24,513 bases of DNA from an uncultured Eubacteriales bacterium (GTDB lineage Bacteria; Bacillota; Clostridia; Christensenellales; CAG-138). Below the pieces are notes generated by a model, which worked only from the letters and a program-made list of their open reading frames with translations, made no database searches and had not been told where the DNA came from. Below, piece after piece: positions 7,575 through 16,667 of the stretch (position 1 is the stretch's first letter; each line of letters opens with the position of its first letter). The stretch is taken from contig UQYI01000026.1 of the NCBI GenBank assembly GCA_900545265.1, forward strand, positions 1-24,513, in the 5' to 3' direction. The translations under genes and the position numbers were made by a program.

Positions 7575-8550
7575 TGAAACTCTCCTTATTCTGTTTTTCG
7601 CTGCGCTCATAGGCCTGAATGATCCGCTGCACCAGTTCATGACGCACCACATCCTTGTGTGTCAGGCGGACGATGCCAATACCTTCCACCTCTTTGAGCA
7701 CTTGCAGAGCATGGATCAGACCGCTCTTGCGTTCCCGCGGCAGGTCGATCTGGGTAATATCCCCGGTGACCACAATACGGCTTCCCTCCCCAAAGCGGGT
7801 GAGGAACATCTTCATCTGCTCCACAGAGCAGTTTTGCGCCTCATCCAGAATGATGAAGGCATTGTTCAGGGTACGTCCCCGCATATAGGCCAGGGGCGCC
7901 ACTTCAATGGCCCCGCGCTCCATCAGGTTCTTATAGGTCTCCAAACCGAAAAACTCCTGCAGCGCATCATACAAAGGCCGCAGATAGGGATCCACCTTAT
8001 TTTGCAGATCTCCCGGCAAAAAGCCCAGTTTTTCTCCGGCCTCCACAGCAGGACGGGTAAGGATGATCTTGTCCACTTCTTTGTTTTTAAAGGCCAGCAC
8101 CGCCATAGCCACGGCCAGATAGGTCTTTCCCGTACCGGCAGGACCCACCCCGAAGACAAGCTCATGCTCTTTAAGGGACTGGATATACTTTTTCTGCCCC
8201 AGGGTCTTGCACTTGATCTGCTTGCCCCGGCAGGTCAGAGCCACCACGTCCCCCATGATCTCCTTAATGAGTTCGGCATTGCCTTCCCGGGCCAGATCCA
8301 CCGCATAGCGGATACGGCTGCGGTTGATGGCTTCTCCCTTGCGCTGCATCTCCAGAAGCTTTTCCAGCACTGCCCGGCACAACGATGCATTTTCCGCCGC
8401 CCCGTCGATGTAAATGCCATCACTTTGAACGGAGATCACCGTGCCGGTTTCCTCCTCAAAGACCTTCAGATTCTCATCAAAGACACCGAACAGACCTACG
8501 GTATCTTCCAGACTGTCGATCTCTATAAACTCTCTTGTGTTGATTTCCAT
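7564..8550 (-). CDS. phoH: PhoH family ATPase
   Basis: 328 residues. An N-terminal KH-like segment (1-110) precedes a P-loop NTPase domain with Walker A GVGPAGTGKT (134-143), Walker B IILDEAQN (233-240) and the sensor GDITQIDLPR. PhoH/YbeZ proteins are cytosolic ATPases linked to RNA metabolism and are nearly always encoded beside ybeY, as in this operon. The ATG directly follows the yqfD stop (TAGATG), which suggests coupled translation; GGGAG lies upstream inside yqfD. Confidence 0.96.
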   Translation of the reverse strand: MEINTREFIEIDSLEDTVGLFGVFDENLKVFEEETGTVISVQSDGIYIDGAAENASLCRAVLEKLLEMQRKGEAINRSRIRYAVDLAREGNAELIKEIMGDVVALTCRGKQIKCKTLGQKKYIQSLKEHELVFGVGPAGTGKTYLAVAMAVLAFKNKEVDKIILTRPAVEAGEKLGFLPGDLQNKVDPYLRPLYDALQEFFGLETYKNLMERGAIEVAPLAYMRGRTLNNAFIILDEAQNCSVEQMKMFLTRFGEGSRIVVTGDITQIDLPRERKSGLIHALQVLKEVEGIGIVRLTHKDVVRHELVQRIIQAYERSEKQNKESFIER

Positions 8551-9711
8551 CTATGGTTCCATCTCCCTTTGTATTCCTATTCTTTCTTCTGCCGTCACGG
8601 TGCAAATCCCCCACAGTATCCCCTCTTTCCGAGCGGTATGGCTGCTGAGCATCAGTATACCGGCCGTTCGGGGCACCTGCAAAAGAGCCTGCTGCTGGGC
8701 CAGGGCCAGTGCCTGCTCCTCCTGTTCCCAGGGCTCCAAAGGAATCTGTGTTTCCTCCATCTCCCGGTATTCTCCCTGAAGGAGCTCCACCGGAGCAAAC
8801 AGCTTCCACCGTCCCCTATCTGTCTGCTGTTCCAGCAGGCTTCGGGTGAAGGGACTTTCCCGCTCCACAAGCAGTTTTTCTTTCCATAAAACGGCGGCAT
8901 AAGGAGCTGTACGTCCCGTTTCCCGCTCCTCTACGCGCACCTGGGGTGCCTGTGCCTCCCCATAATACGCCCGGGCTATGTATATTTCCCCCATGGCATG
9001 GGTGCGGTAACTGAGGCTATCATCCCGGGCCACTACCGTGCCGGAAATGAGCACCTGCCCTGCTTCCACACGCTCTCCGGTTTTCACCAGTGCCGTACCC
9101 CGGTACACCGTAAGCCGGGTAACAATGCCTGATTTTTCCGCCACGATATCGCAGGGAACGTTGTATTCCAGATGATCCTTTTCCCCCTCTGCTTCTCGGA
9201 CGGTGACCTTCAAAAACACCCCGTCACATTGAAGCCCCAGAAAAGCGATCTCATCATACAGTGCCCCTACCCGGCGGCCGATATCCGACAGAGGAAGCTT
9301 CTTTACCGGCCTGCCTATACCTATACCATGATCGGCCAGGGTCTGCAGGAGCACTTCCCGATCCATATTCCGGCAGCCCTCCACCTCTATATACCACACG
9401 CGTCCGCTGCAAAAACATACCAGAGCCAGCAAAACGGCAGCGGCAAAAAACATCCAGCGGCGGGCGCCCAGAATATGCCACCAGGCGGGAAGCCCGCATC
9501 GTTTTTCCACATTCAGCCGACAGCGGCAGCGGCGGCGCAGGGGCAGCAGGCGCACCAGATCCCGGCGGTATATGCGCAACTCCAGAGCCCGGTCCTCCCG
9601 GCGGCGGATCCCCCACACAGGGATATGTGCCTGCCTGAGACCGTTTAAAAAACGCTCCAGATAGACGCCTTCCAGTCGAAGTATAACATATCCCCTGAAA
9701 AAATGCCACAT
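8551..9711 (-). CDS. yqfD: Sporulation protein YqfD
   Basis: 386 residues. The opening, FFRGYVILRLEGVYLERFLN, matches the family N-terminus. One transmembrane helix lies at about 85-102, followed by an extracytoplasmic domain beginning with VWYIEVEG and containing DIVAEKSGIVTRLTVYRGTA. YqfD is a mother-cell sporulation membrane protein, also known as the SpoIV-like stage protein paired with YqfC. It sits 35 bases after yqfC. The ribosome site is poor at this ATG (AGGAG almost abuts it), so a GTG three bases further on is a possible alternative; the conserved N-terminus fits either. Confidence 0.93.
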   Translation of the reverse strand: MWHFFRGYVILRLEGVYLERFLNGLRQAHIPVWGIRRREDRALELRIYRRDLVRLLPLRRRCRCRLNVEKRCGLPAWWHILGARRWMFFAAAVLLALVCFCSGRVWYIEVEGCRNMDREVLLQTLADHGIGIGRPVKKLPLSDIGRRVGALYDEIAFLGLQCDGVFLKVTVREAEGEKDHLEYNVPCDIVAEKSGIVTRLTVYRGTALVKTGERVEAGQVLISGTVVARDDSLSYRTHAMGEIYIARAYYGEAQAPQVRVEERETGRTAPYAAVLWKEKLLVERESPFTRSLLEQQTDRGRWKLFAPVELLQGEYREMEETQIPLEPWEQEEQALALAQQQALLQVPRTAGILMLSSHTARKEGILWGICTVTAEERIGIQREMEP

Positions 9712-9746
9712 GCTCCTATCTTTTCCCCCGCTGTCTCACAATTTTT

Positions 9747-10025
9747 TCAAAAAGACCAGCTTTTCAGTTCCCCCTGCAGCAACACCCGGCTCTCCCCCAG
9801 TTCCCGGAGCAGGAGTCCCTTGCCCCGAACCGTCAACACCCCCTGGCCTGTATAAAAAGAGGCCTCCTCCAGACTGTAGGCGCACACGCCGCCCATATTT
9901 TCCAGCAGCATCTGCCCCCGGCCCACCACCGTGATCCTGGGCACCCCCGGCAGCAGATCTTCCGGCAGACCCAGCGTCCCCAATGTTCCGGCAAAGCGCC
10001 GATTTCTTTTATGTTTTTCCTTCAT
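9747..10025 (-). CDS. yqfC: Sporulation protein YqfC
   Basis: 92 residues, the family length. LPEDLLPGVPRITVVGRGQM and the following ENMGGVCAYS are typical of YqfC (YabP-like) proteins, small sporulation proteins of the mother-cell regulon. It heads the minus-strand operon. Only a weak AGG precedes the ATG. No clear sporulation sigma-factor promoter could be picked out in the 225 bases upstream (10026-10250), which are shared with the divergent CPBP gene. Confidence 0.9.
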   Translation of the reverse strand: MKEKHKRNRRFAGTLGTLGLPEDLLPGVPRITVVGRGQMLLENMGGVCAYSLEEASFYTGQGVLTVRGKGLLLRELGESRVLLQGELKSWSF

Positions 10026-10187
10026 GCAAAAGCCTATGCATCCGGGGCTGTCTCCATGCTTTTTTACCCGTCAGGAGATAGGGGCGCAGCAAGCGCAATA
10101 ATAATTTCTGTCCTCTGTAAGCAGAAAAAGAAAGCTTTTCGCCGGCGATATGCACACCTTCATTTTTAGCAAAGCTGAATTGACGCT

Positions 10188-10215
10188 TTGCAAATCCTGT
10201 CTTTTCATGTAGAAT
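10188..10215 (+). promoter_or_regulatory. Probable promoter of the CPBP protease gene
   Basis: Plus strand: TTGCAA (10188-10193), 16-bp spacer, TAGAAT (10210-10215), with GGAGGT about 20 bases downstream and the ATG at 10251. The -35 box matches only four of six consensus positions. Confidence 0.5.
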
Positions 10216-10250
10216 ATACATATATTTCTTTCGGAGGTGCTCACTGCATT

Positions 10251-11201
10251 ATGGAACAGCTCCCTCTTTCCTCTCCCGTTTCCAATGATTTTTCCCTTAC
10301 TCCTACCGCTACCCGCCGTGCTTTTAACCGTGTAGGTCTGGGCCTTTCCCTCTGTCTGATAGGGGGTGCCCTGTTGTTTTTGGGTGTTTGTTTATTACTG
10401 CCCCAGGATCTGCATCAGGATGTACTGCTGCTGCTCAACACCCTATGTCTGGATGTAGGGGGTAAACTTTTGGCCCTGCTCTTTCTTCATGCCCTGCCTA
10501 ATGCCGAATTTGAAAAACGCACGCTGACGCCCCGGCAATGGATAGGCGTTCTTTCCATAGCTTATATGCTTATGTATGCAGGGAATCTGGCCGGTACCGG
10601 GCTTTCCTATCTTATCTATCCCGGAGCGGAAAATCCCCTGCTGACTACGCTTGGGCAGGACAACCTCACTTTGCTGACCATAATGGACCTCATTCTGTTT
10701 GCTCCGGTACTGGAAGAGCTGCTTTTCCGCCGGCTGCTGCTGAATAAGATCGCCCGTTGGGGAGAACTGCCCGCCATGGTCTTTTCGGGCCTGGCTTTTG
10801 GTCTGTTCCATGGAAATCTGTTTCAGTTCTTCTATGCTTTCTTGCTGGGCATGCTGCTGGCCTTTGTATACATGCGCACGGGCCGCATCCTGTACCCCAT
10901 TTTGATCCATGCCTTTGTGAACACCATAGGCGGCGTGCTGCCCCTGCTGCTGAATACCATGGATCCGTCTTCCGTTCCTGCCTCCATGCTTACGCTCCTG
11001 TTCAGTGTATCCATACTCGCTCTGGTGGCAGTGGGGATCGTCTCGCTGTGGCGATTTTTCAAAACATTCAAACTGAATAAATGCCCGCAGCAGGGGAGCG
11101 TCCGTTGGATGTATCTGAACCCGGGTACGATCCTGTTTGTACTGATCTGCCTTCTGCTGATGCTCTCTTCGCTCTTCGGCACCCAACTGCTGGAGCACTG
11201 A
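10251..11201 (+). CDS. CPBP family intramembrane glutamic endopeptidase
   Basis: 316 residues with about eight hydrophobic segments. Family motifs are EELLFRR (155-161, the catalytic Glu pair plus Arg), FGLFHGN (183-189) and HAFVN (220-224). These CAAX-protease/bacteriocin-processing (Abi) proteins cleave substrates within the membrane; here the substrate is unknown and no bacteriocin gene lies near. The start at 10251 is the first ATG after GGAGGT, although the 12-base spacing is long; the frame is open upstream to 10188 but that start overlaps the promoter. A C-terminal helix (about 290-310) extends beyond the protease core. No terminator is evident before the tyrS leader. Confidence 0.9.
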   Translation: MEQLPLSSPVSNDFSLTPTATRRAFNRVGLGLSLCLIGGALLFLGVCLLLPQDLHQDVLLLLNTLCLDVGGKLLALLFLHALPNAEFEKRTLTPRQWIGVLSIAYMLMYAGNLAGTGLSYLIYPGAENPLLTTLGQDNLTLLTIMDLILFAPVLEELLFRRLLLNKIARWGELPAMVFSGLAFGLFHGNLFQFFYAFLLGMLLAFVYMRTGRILYPILIHAFVNTIGGVLPLLLNTMDPSSVPASMLTLLFSVSILALVAVGIVSLWRFFKTFKLNKCPQQGSVRWMYLNPGTILFVLICLLLMLSSLFGTQLLEH

Positions 11202-11210
11202 AAATTTTTC

Positions 11211-11239
11211 TTGCATTGCAGACCGGAATATGATATAGT
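11211..11239 (+). promoter_or_regulatory. Promoter of the tyrS T-box transcript
   Basis: TTGCAT (11211-11216), 17-bp spacer, TATAGT (11234-11239). The predicted start near 11246 lies just before T-box stem I. Confidence 0.65.
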
Positions 11240-11245
11240 GCCTGC

Positions 11246-11516
11246 AAGTAAAGGCTTGGAAGGAAAGAAGTAAGTTTCGGTTCCCCTTTTATAGAGAGTT
11301 TCCGGCAGGTGAAAGGAAACAAAGGCCCGAAGCCCAATACATTCCGGAGCCGTCGGCGGGAAGTTGCAGTAGCGCCGGACGGGGGCACCCGTTACCGTGC
11401 AGAGAGTTCTGTCCGATCAGGGGCATGACTTTCGTGAGGAAGGCTGTTTGCCTTTGAACATGAGGTGGTACCGCGCTTATTCGCCCTCTGTCCCCCCAGG
11501 GACAGGGGGCTTTATT
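11246..11516 (+). promoter_or_regulatory. T-box riboswitch, tyrosine-specific, controlling tyrS
   Basis: A leader of about 270 bases. AGAGAG and GGTGAAAGGAAAC elements (about 11293-11320) belong to stem I. A UAC triplet at 11338-11340, in the context CAAUACAUUCCGG, is the likely specifier codon for tyrosine. The conserved T-box TGAGGTGGTACCGCG is at 11461-11475, followed by an intrinsic terminator. In this family uncharged tRNA pairs with the specifier and with the T-box bulge and stabilises an antiterminator, so tyrS is expressed when charged tRNA-Tyr is scarce. The identity of the downstream gene agrees with the specifier. Confidence 0.93.
11483..11516 (+). terminator. Regulated terminator of the T-box leader
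   Basis: GCCCTCTGTCCC (11483-11494), a 4-base loop and GGGACAGGGGGC (11499-11510) form a 12-bp stem with one G-U pair, followed by TTTATTT. It competes with the T-box antiterminator. Confidence 0.9.
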
Positions 11517-11541
11517 TATGTCAAAAGAGGAGGATATACAT

Positions 11542-12765
11542 ATGCAGATCTATGAAGAATTAAAAGCCCGGGGTCTTATTGCCCAGGTGACCAACGAAGA
11601 GGAGATCCGGGAAACCGTAAACAACGGCAAAGCTGTATTTTATATTGGCTTTGACCCCACCGCCGACTCCCTCCACGTGGGGCATTTTATGGCCTTGTGC
11701 CTGATGAAACGCCTGCAGATGGCAGGGAACAAGCCCATCGCCCTGTTGGGAGGCGGCACAGGTATGATCGGCGACCCTTCCGGCCGGACAGATATGCGCC
11801 CTATGCTTACCAAAGAAACCATTGACCACAACTGCGCCTGTTTTAAGAAGCAGATGGAGCGGTTCATTGAGTTTGGTGAAGATAAGGCCATGATCGTCAA
11901 CAATGCGGACTGGCTGCTGAATATCAGATATGTGGATATGCTTCGGGAAGTGGGCGGATGCTTCTCCGTAAATGAAATGCTCCGAGCCGAATGCTACAAG
12001 CAGCGGATGGAAAAGGGGTTGAGCTTCTTTGAGTTCAACTACATGATCATGCAGGCCTATGATTTTATGTACCTCCATGATCATTTTGGCTGCAATATGC
12101 AGTTTGGAGGCGACGACCAGTGGAGCAATATGCTGGCCGGACGGAACCTGCTCCACAGCAAGGGATGTAACGACGCCCACGCCATGACCATTACCCTGCT
12201 GCTCAACAGCGAGGGCAAGAAGATGGGTAAGACCGCCAACGGCGCCGTATGGCTGGATCCCAACAAGACCAGTCCCTTCCAGTTCTTCCAGTACTGGCGG
12301 AACGTAGACGATGCCGATGTGATGAAATGCCTGAAGATGCTCACCTTCCTGCCCATAGATCAGCTGGAGCAGATCGAATCCTGGGATCCCTCCCGGATCA
12401 ATGAGAAGAAAGAGCTGCTGGCTTTTGAACTGACCAAGCTGGTTCACGGAGAAGAAGAAGCCCAAAAGGCACTGGAGGCTTCGCACTCCCTGTTTTCCGG
12501 AGATAAGTCCAACGCCAACATCCCCGCCATATCCGTAGCGGAGGATGCCCTTATGGAGGGCTCCATCGGTGCCATTGAACTGCTGGTAGCCTGCAAGCTG
12601 GCACCAAGCAAAGGCGAGGCCCGGCGACTCATTCAGCAGGGCGGCGTTACCGTCAACGAAGAGAAAGTTACCTCCTTTGATGTGCGTTTCACCCGGGAAC
12701 AGCTCCAGGAAGGCCTCATGATACGCAAGGGTAAAAAGACCTATATCAAAGCCGTTCTGGCTTGA
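11542..12765 (+). CDS. tyrS: Tyrosyl-tRNA synthetase
   Basis: 407 residues, class I synthetase. HVGH (45-48) is the HIGH motif within YIGFDPTADSLHVGH, and KKMGKT (226-231) is the KMSKS equivalent. GGDDQWSN (189-196) belongs to the tyrosine/ATP site. An S4 RNA-binding domain (about 340-405, with LAPSKGEARRLIQQGGVTVN) closes the protein. It attaches tyrosine to tRNA-Tyr in the cytoplasm. The start is placed at 11542, seven bases after AGAGGAGG; the in-frame ATG at 11518 lies inside the terminator tail and has no ribosome site. A terminator follows directly. Confidence 0.97.
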   Translation: MQIYEELKARGLIAQVTNEEEIRETVNNGKAVFYIGFDPTADSLHVGHFMALCLMKRLQMAGNKPIALLGGGTGMIGDPSGRTDMRPMLTKETIDHNCACFKKQMERFIEFGEDKAMIVNNADWLLNIRYVDMLREVGGCFSVNEMLRAECYKQRMEKGLSFFEFNYMIMQAYDFMYLHDHFGCNMQFGGDDQWSNMLAGRNLLHSKGCNDAHAMTITLLLNSEGKKMGKTANGAVWLDPNKTSPFQFFQYWRNVDDADVMKCLKMLTFLPIDQLEQIESWDPSRINEKKELLAFELTKLVHGEEEAQKALEASHSLFSGDKSNANIPAISVAEDALMEGSIGAIELLVACKLAPSKGEARRLIQQGGVTVNEEKVTSFDVRFTREQLQEGLMIRKGKKTYIKAVLA

Positions 12766-12792
12766 TCTGCCGCCTTATACATATCCTGTTTT

Positions 12793-12830
12793 AACGCCGT
12801 CCCTCCGGTTTCTGCCGGGACGGCGTTTTT
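12793..12830 (+). terminator. Terminator of tyrS
   Basis: AACGCCGTCCC (12793-12803) pairs with GGGACGGCGTT (12817-12827), followed by TTT. It lies 27 bases past the tyrS stop. Confidence 0.92.
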
Positions 12831-12948
12831 CTGTACGAACACATTGACTTTTGATCCGTATGGGTAAACTATGCCCGCAGCTGCGATCTGCCCGAAAGAA
12901 GGGCAGTTGCCGGAGACTGCATTTCGCCGCCCATTCACGCCTTTTCAT

Positions 12949-12985
12949 AAAAAAGTCCCTCTCCGCCAGTCGGACGAAGAGGGAC
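12949..12985 (-). terminator. Terminator of the ABC transporter operon
   Basis: Minus strand: GTCCCTCT (12985-12978) pairs with AGAGGGAC (12962-12955), followed by a run of T. It lies 17 bases past the stop of the last permease gene. The roughly 120 bases between it and the tyrS terminator show no gene. Confidence 0.88.
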
Positions 12986-13002
12986 GATTTTGTTTTGGGA
13001 AA

Positions 13003-13944
13003 CTACCGCCGGGATACATCGTAGGGAATGCCTTCCGCCTTAGGCGCCCGGGAACGTTTGGAGGTCAGTGCCAGCACCACCAGAGAAATGATGTAAGGCA
13101 TCATGTTATACACCAAACTGGGAATATGCAGCTCCATCATAAAGTCAAAGCCGAAATACACCTTGGACAACGCCCGGAAGAAGCCAAACAGCAACGCTGC
13201 CAGTGCAATCCGCTGAGGCTTCCACTGGCCAAAGATCATTACTGCCAGAGAAAGGAACCCGAAGCCGGAAACGCCGACCTCAAACTTCCATTCACTTACG
13301 CCCACCAGAATGAAGCAGATGCCGCCCAGCCCTCCCAGTACACCGGAGATCAGCACGCCGGCCCAGCGCATCTTCTGCACATTGATACCAACGGAACTGG
13401 CTGCCTGAGGATGCTCTCCGCAGGCCATAAGCCGCAGGCCGAAACGGGTCTTATACAATACAATATAGGCCGCCACCAGCGCAATAACCGCCACCAGCAT
13501 GAACCAGTTGAACTCAAACCCTCCGATGTTGGTGATAAAGCTTTTTTTTGCTTCCACATACTGTACGGTGGAGGACACATCATTGGGATTGGCTGCCGTA
13601 TTGATGGCCTTAACAATAACTGTAGCCCCCGCCAATCCCAGCATGTTCAGAGCTGTACCCACAATGGTTTGATCTGCATTGAAATGAATACTGGCCACTG
13701 CCAGAAGTGCAGAATAAAGCATCCCCAGCAGGGCTGCCGCCAGAATGACCGCCATAATCATCCAGAAGCCTTCTGCTATGCCGGTAAGATAGCGCATGGT
13801 CAATGCACCCCCCAGAGCACCAATGACCATAATACCTTCCAGCCCCAGATTGATCACGCCGGAATGCTCTGAAAAGCACCCGCCCAGAGCCACCAGGATC
13901 AGCACTGAGGAAAAGATGATGGTGTATTGGATAAGAAGCATCAT
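13003..13944 (-). CDS. Nucleoside/BMP-type ABC transporter, permease 2 (NupQ-like)
   Basis: 313 residues, strongly hydrophobic with about eight or nine membrane segments. NLGLEGIMVIGALGGALTMR near residue 32 and LRLMACGEHPQAASSVGINV (about 170-190, the cytosolic coupling loop) are typical of the BPD_transp_2 family of nucleoside and sugar permeases (YufQ/NupQ, TM0104 type). It forms the membrane channel with the partner permease encoded just upstream. The ATG follows GGGAGGGG and overlaps the previous stop by four bases. A terminator follows. Confidence 0.9.
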   Translation of the reverse strand: MMLLIQYTIIFSSVLILVALGGCFSEHSGVINLGLEGIMVIGALGGALTMRYLTGIAEGFWMIMAVILAAALLGMLYSALLAVASIHFNADQTIVGTALNMLGLAGATVIVKAINTAANPNDVSSTVQYVEAKKSFITNIGGFEFNWFMLVAVIALVAAYIVLYKTRFGLRLMACGEHPQAASSVGINVQKMRWAGVLISGVLGGLGGICFILVGVSEWKFEVGVSGFGFLSLAVMIFGQWKPQRIALAALLFGFFRALSKVYFGFDFMMELHIPSLVYNMMPYIISLVVLALTSKRSRAPKAEGIPYDVSRR

Positions 13945-15083
13945 TGTGCGTCCCCTCCCTTCGCAGCGTTTTTGTCCTCTTGGGCAATGGCCTTTTTCTT
14001 ATCCCGGCGGGCAGCCATGCCGCTCATGGTCTGCTTAAGGAAAAGCACAAAGCCGCACAGATAGATGATAAAGGCGGAGATCAGATCCGAGATCTGGGAA
14101 CAATACATGGTTCGATCCACATAGGCGCCGCCGGAGGTAATATGCTGGATAAAGAAGGAGGAGAAAATGGTGCCGATCGGATTGAGGCCTCCCAGGAAGG
14201 TTGCTGCAATACCGTTAAAGCCCATAGCCGGGACGGAAGCCAGCGTGCATTCCCACTGCTCAATACCCGTCTGATAATAGAAGGAGCCGCCCAGGCCCGC
14301 CAGACCGCCCGCAATAAGCAGGGTCAACAGAATATTTCGGTTTTCGGCCATGCCGCAGTACTTGGCGGCATTCTTGTTGAAGCCTGTAGCTTTAAGCTCA
14401 TACCCAAACCTGGTTTTTTCCAGCAGCACCCAGATGCCTATGGCAATGAGGATAGACAGAGGAATGGCAATGGTCACATACTGGTCGTCAGAGAATAATT
14501 TCTCCAGCCCCATGGAGGGCAGCAGCGCTGCCTTGCCCTGCCCCTGCATACGAATGGTATAAGGACTGGTGGTCTCTTTTACCTGATACAGGAGCATATT
14601 GGTAAGATACAGGCCGATCCAGTTGAGCATGATGCCGGAAATGACCTCGTTTACATTGCAATAAGCTTTCAGCAGGCCTACAATGGCACCAAACAGCATT
14701 CCCGCTGCAATGGCCAGCAGCATGCAGGGCAGCCAGGACCACTGCAGCACCAGAGCCCCATACAGGCAGGCGCAGGAGCCCACCACATACTGCCCGGCAG
14801 CGCCAATGTTGAACAGCCCCACCTTATAGGCAAAAAGCACCGACAGAGAGCACATAAGCAGGGGCGCCGTTTTGACCAGTGTCTCTCCAAAGTACTTCAG
14901 CCGGGTCGCCGGACGGGAATAATCGAAGAAGTTTTTAACTACCGTCAGAATGGCCTTTCCGGCTCCCTGCGGATTGATGAACAGCAGTACGATATAGCCT
15001 ACCAGCAGTCCCAACAGGATGCAGATCAAAGAAGCCAGCAGAGACTGCACCCCGTTGCTTCTGAAAAAGCTTTTTTTCTTCAT
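13941..15083 (-). CDS. Nucleoside/BMP-type ABC transporter, permease 1 (NupP-like)
   Basis: 380 residues. The N-terminus (MKKKSFFRSNG) and first helix (about 15-36) precede LVKTAPLLMCSLSVLFAYKV and GLFNIGAAGQYVVGS, hallmarks of the YufP/NupP permease. GYELKATGFNKNAAKYCGM is the ATPase-coupling loop. About ten membrane segments are expected. The ATG overlaps the ATPase stop (ATGA) and is preceded by GAGGTG. It pairs with the 313-residue permease downstream to form the heterodimeric channel. Confidence 0.92.
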   Translation of the reverse strand: MKKKSFFRSNGVQSLLASLICILLGLLVGYIVLLFINPQGAGKAILTVVKNFFDYSRPATRLKYFGETLVKTAPLLMCSLSVLFAYKVGLFNIGAAGQYVVGSCACLYGALVLQWSWLPCMLLAIAAGMLFGAIVGLLKAYCNVNEVISGIMLNWIGLYLTNMLLYQVKETTSPYTIRMQGQGKAALLPSMGLEKLFSDDQYVTIAIPLSILIAIGIWVLLEKTRFGYELKATGFNKNAAKYCGMAENRNILLTLLIAGGLAGLGGSFYYQTGIEQWECTLASVPAMGFNGIAATFLGGLNPIGTIFSSFFIQHITSGGAYVDRTMYCSQISDLISAFIIYLCGFVLFLKQTMSGMAARRDKKKAIAQEDKNAAKGGDAQ

Positions 15084-16618
15084 GCCTTCACCTCATCTCT
15101 TTTGGCGCCGGCCATATACAGGCCCAGTTCTTCTACGGTGGTCTTTTTAGGATCCAGCTCGCCGACGATCTCTCCTTCATACATGACCAGAATCCTGTCG
15201 GATACATCCATGACCTCATCCAGCTCCAGCGAAACCAGCAGCACGGCCTTGCCGGCGTCCCGCTCCCGGACCAGCTGTTTGTGGATATATTCAATGGCGC
15301 CTACATCCAATCCCCGGGTGGGCTGCACCGCCACCAGCAGTTCCGGATCCCGATCAATCTCCCGAGCTACGATAGCCTTCTGCTGGTTGCCGCCAGACAT
15401 GCTGCGCACCGTAGTGACGGGTCCCTGACCGGAGCGGATATCATACTGGTCGATGAGCTTTTCCGCATAACTGCGAATGTCCTTTCGTTTAAGGAAGCCT
15501 GCCTTATCGGTGAAATCCGGCTCAAAATACCGCTGAAGCACCAGGTTATCTTCCAGCGAATACTCCAGCACCAAACCATGCTTATGTCTGTCTTCAGGAA
15601 TATGACTCATCCCGGAGGTATTGCGTTTGCGGATGGAAGCTTTGGTTATATCCTTACCGCAAAGAGTGATCTTTCCGGAAGCGAGGGGTTCCAGACCCGT
15701 TATGCCGTAAACAAGCTCCGTCTGCCCGTTGCCGTCGATACCGGCAATGCAAAGGATCTCCCCCCGGCGGGCAGAAAAGCTCACATTGCATACAGCGTTA
15801 TTTTTATGCACTTTGGAAGCCACGGAGACGTTCTCCAGCCGCAAAGCTTCTTCCCCGGGATGAGCCGGGCTCTTTTCCACATGGAAGCTGACATTGCGGC
15901 CTACCATCATACGGGAAAGCTCTTCGGCCGTAGTATCTTTTGTTTCCACGGTGCCGATATACTTGCCCTTGCGTAGAACGGTACATCTGTCTGCCACGGC
16001 CATGATCTCCTTTAGTTTATGGGAGATAAACAGAATGCTCTTGCCCTCAGCCTTCAAGGAGCGCATGATATCCATAAGCTCCTCGATTTCCTGGGGCGTC
16101 AGCACGGCAGTAGGCTCGTCAAAGATCAGGATCTCATTATCCCGATAGAGCATTTTCAGGATCTCCGTGCGCTGCTGCATGCCCACGGTGATATCTTCTA
16201 TGCGGGCATCCGGATCCACATACAGCCCATACTTTTCCGAAAGGGCCATGACCTTTTTGCGGGCAGCCTCCTTTTGCAGGAACCCCAGCTTTGTAGGCTC
16301 CACGCCCATGATGATATTATCCAGCACGGTAAAGCACTCCACCAGTTTGAAATGCTGGTGGACCATGCCGATGCCAAGAGCGTTGGCATCGTTTGGATCT
16401 TTGATGGAAACGGGCTTCCCGTCCTTGCGGATGCTGCCTGCCTCCGGCTGATACAGACCGAAAAGAACAGACATGAGGGTGGATTTTCCTGCACCGTTCT
16501 CCCCCAACAGAGCATGTATCTCTCCCCGCCTGAGCTGCAAAGTGATGTCGTCATTGGCGATGATACCCGGGAACTTCTTCGTGATGTGCAGCATCTCGAT
16601 AGCATAATTCGTTTCCAA
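15080..16618 (-). CDS. Nucleoside/BMP-type ABC transporter, ATP-binding protein (NupO-like)
   Basis: 512 residues with two tandem ABC domains, as in RbsA/NupO. The first has Walker A GENGAGKST and Walker B ILIFDEPTAVLTP. The second has the degenerate Walker A AGIDGNGQTE, signature MSGGNQQ and a D-loop with PTRGLD, where a Gln replaces the usual catalytic-site Glu region (VAVQPTRGLD). This arrangement is normal for the family: one site is active. The start is taken as TTG at 16618 because GGGAGGG lies nine bases upstream; the ATG at 16642 has no ribosome site. It is the first gene of a three-gene operon. The substrate-binding lipoprotein (BmpA/NupN) that normally precedes it is absent: a HAD gene lies upstream instead. 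Confidence 0.92.
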   Translation of the reverse strand: METNYAIEMLHITKKFPGIIANDDITLQLRRGEIHALLGENGAGKSTLMSVLFGLYQPEAGSIRKDGKPVSIKDPNDANALGIGMVHQHFKLVECFTVLDNIIMGVEPTKLGFLQKEAARKKVMALSEKYGLYVDPDARIEDITVGMQQRTEILKMLYRDNEILIFDEPTAVLTPQEIEELMDIMRSLKAEGKSILFISHKLKEIMAVADRCTVLRKGKYIGTVETKDTTAEELSRMMVGRNVSFHVEKSPAHPGEEALRLENVSVASKVHKNNAVCNVSFSARRGEILCIAGIDGNGQTELVYGITGLEPLASGKITLCGKDITKASIRKRNTSGMSHIPEDRHKHGLVLEYSLEDNLVLQRYFEPDFTDKAGFLKRKDIRSYAEKLIDQYDIRSGQGPVTTVRSMSGGNQQKAIVAREIDRDPELLVAVQPTRGLDVGAIEYIHKQLVRERDAGKAVLLVSLELDEVMDVSDRILVMYEGEIVGELDPKKTTVEELGLYMAGAKRDEVKA

Positions 16619-16667
16619 GATATGGCGCCCTCCCTTCTTCATTCAGTGCTGCCTGAAGCAGCGCCCT

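Noticed and set aside
7513..8889. 458-residue plus-strand open frame
   Set aside because: Lies antisense to phoH, which has intact Walker motifs; no start signal and His/Gln-rich shadow composition.
10009..10221. 70-residue minus-strand frame upstream of yqfC
   Set aside because: No ribosome site, no recognisable family, overlaps yqfC and lies in the divergent promoter region; likely chance.
12870..12920. CTGCCC/GGGCAG hairpin as a third terminator between tyrS and the transporter
   Set aside because: Stem of six base pairs without a U-run on either strand.
12871..13872. 333-residue plus-strand open frame
   Set aside because: Antisense to the NupQ-like permease; His/Gln/Pro-rich shadow composition and it crosses the operon terminator.
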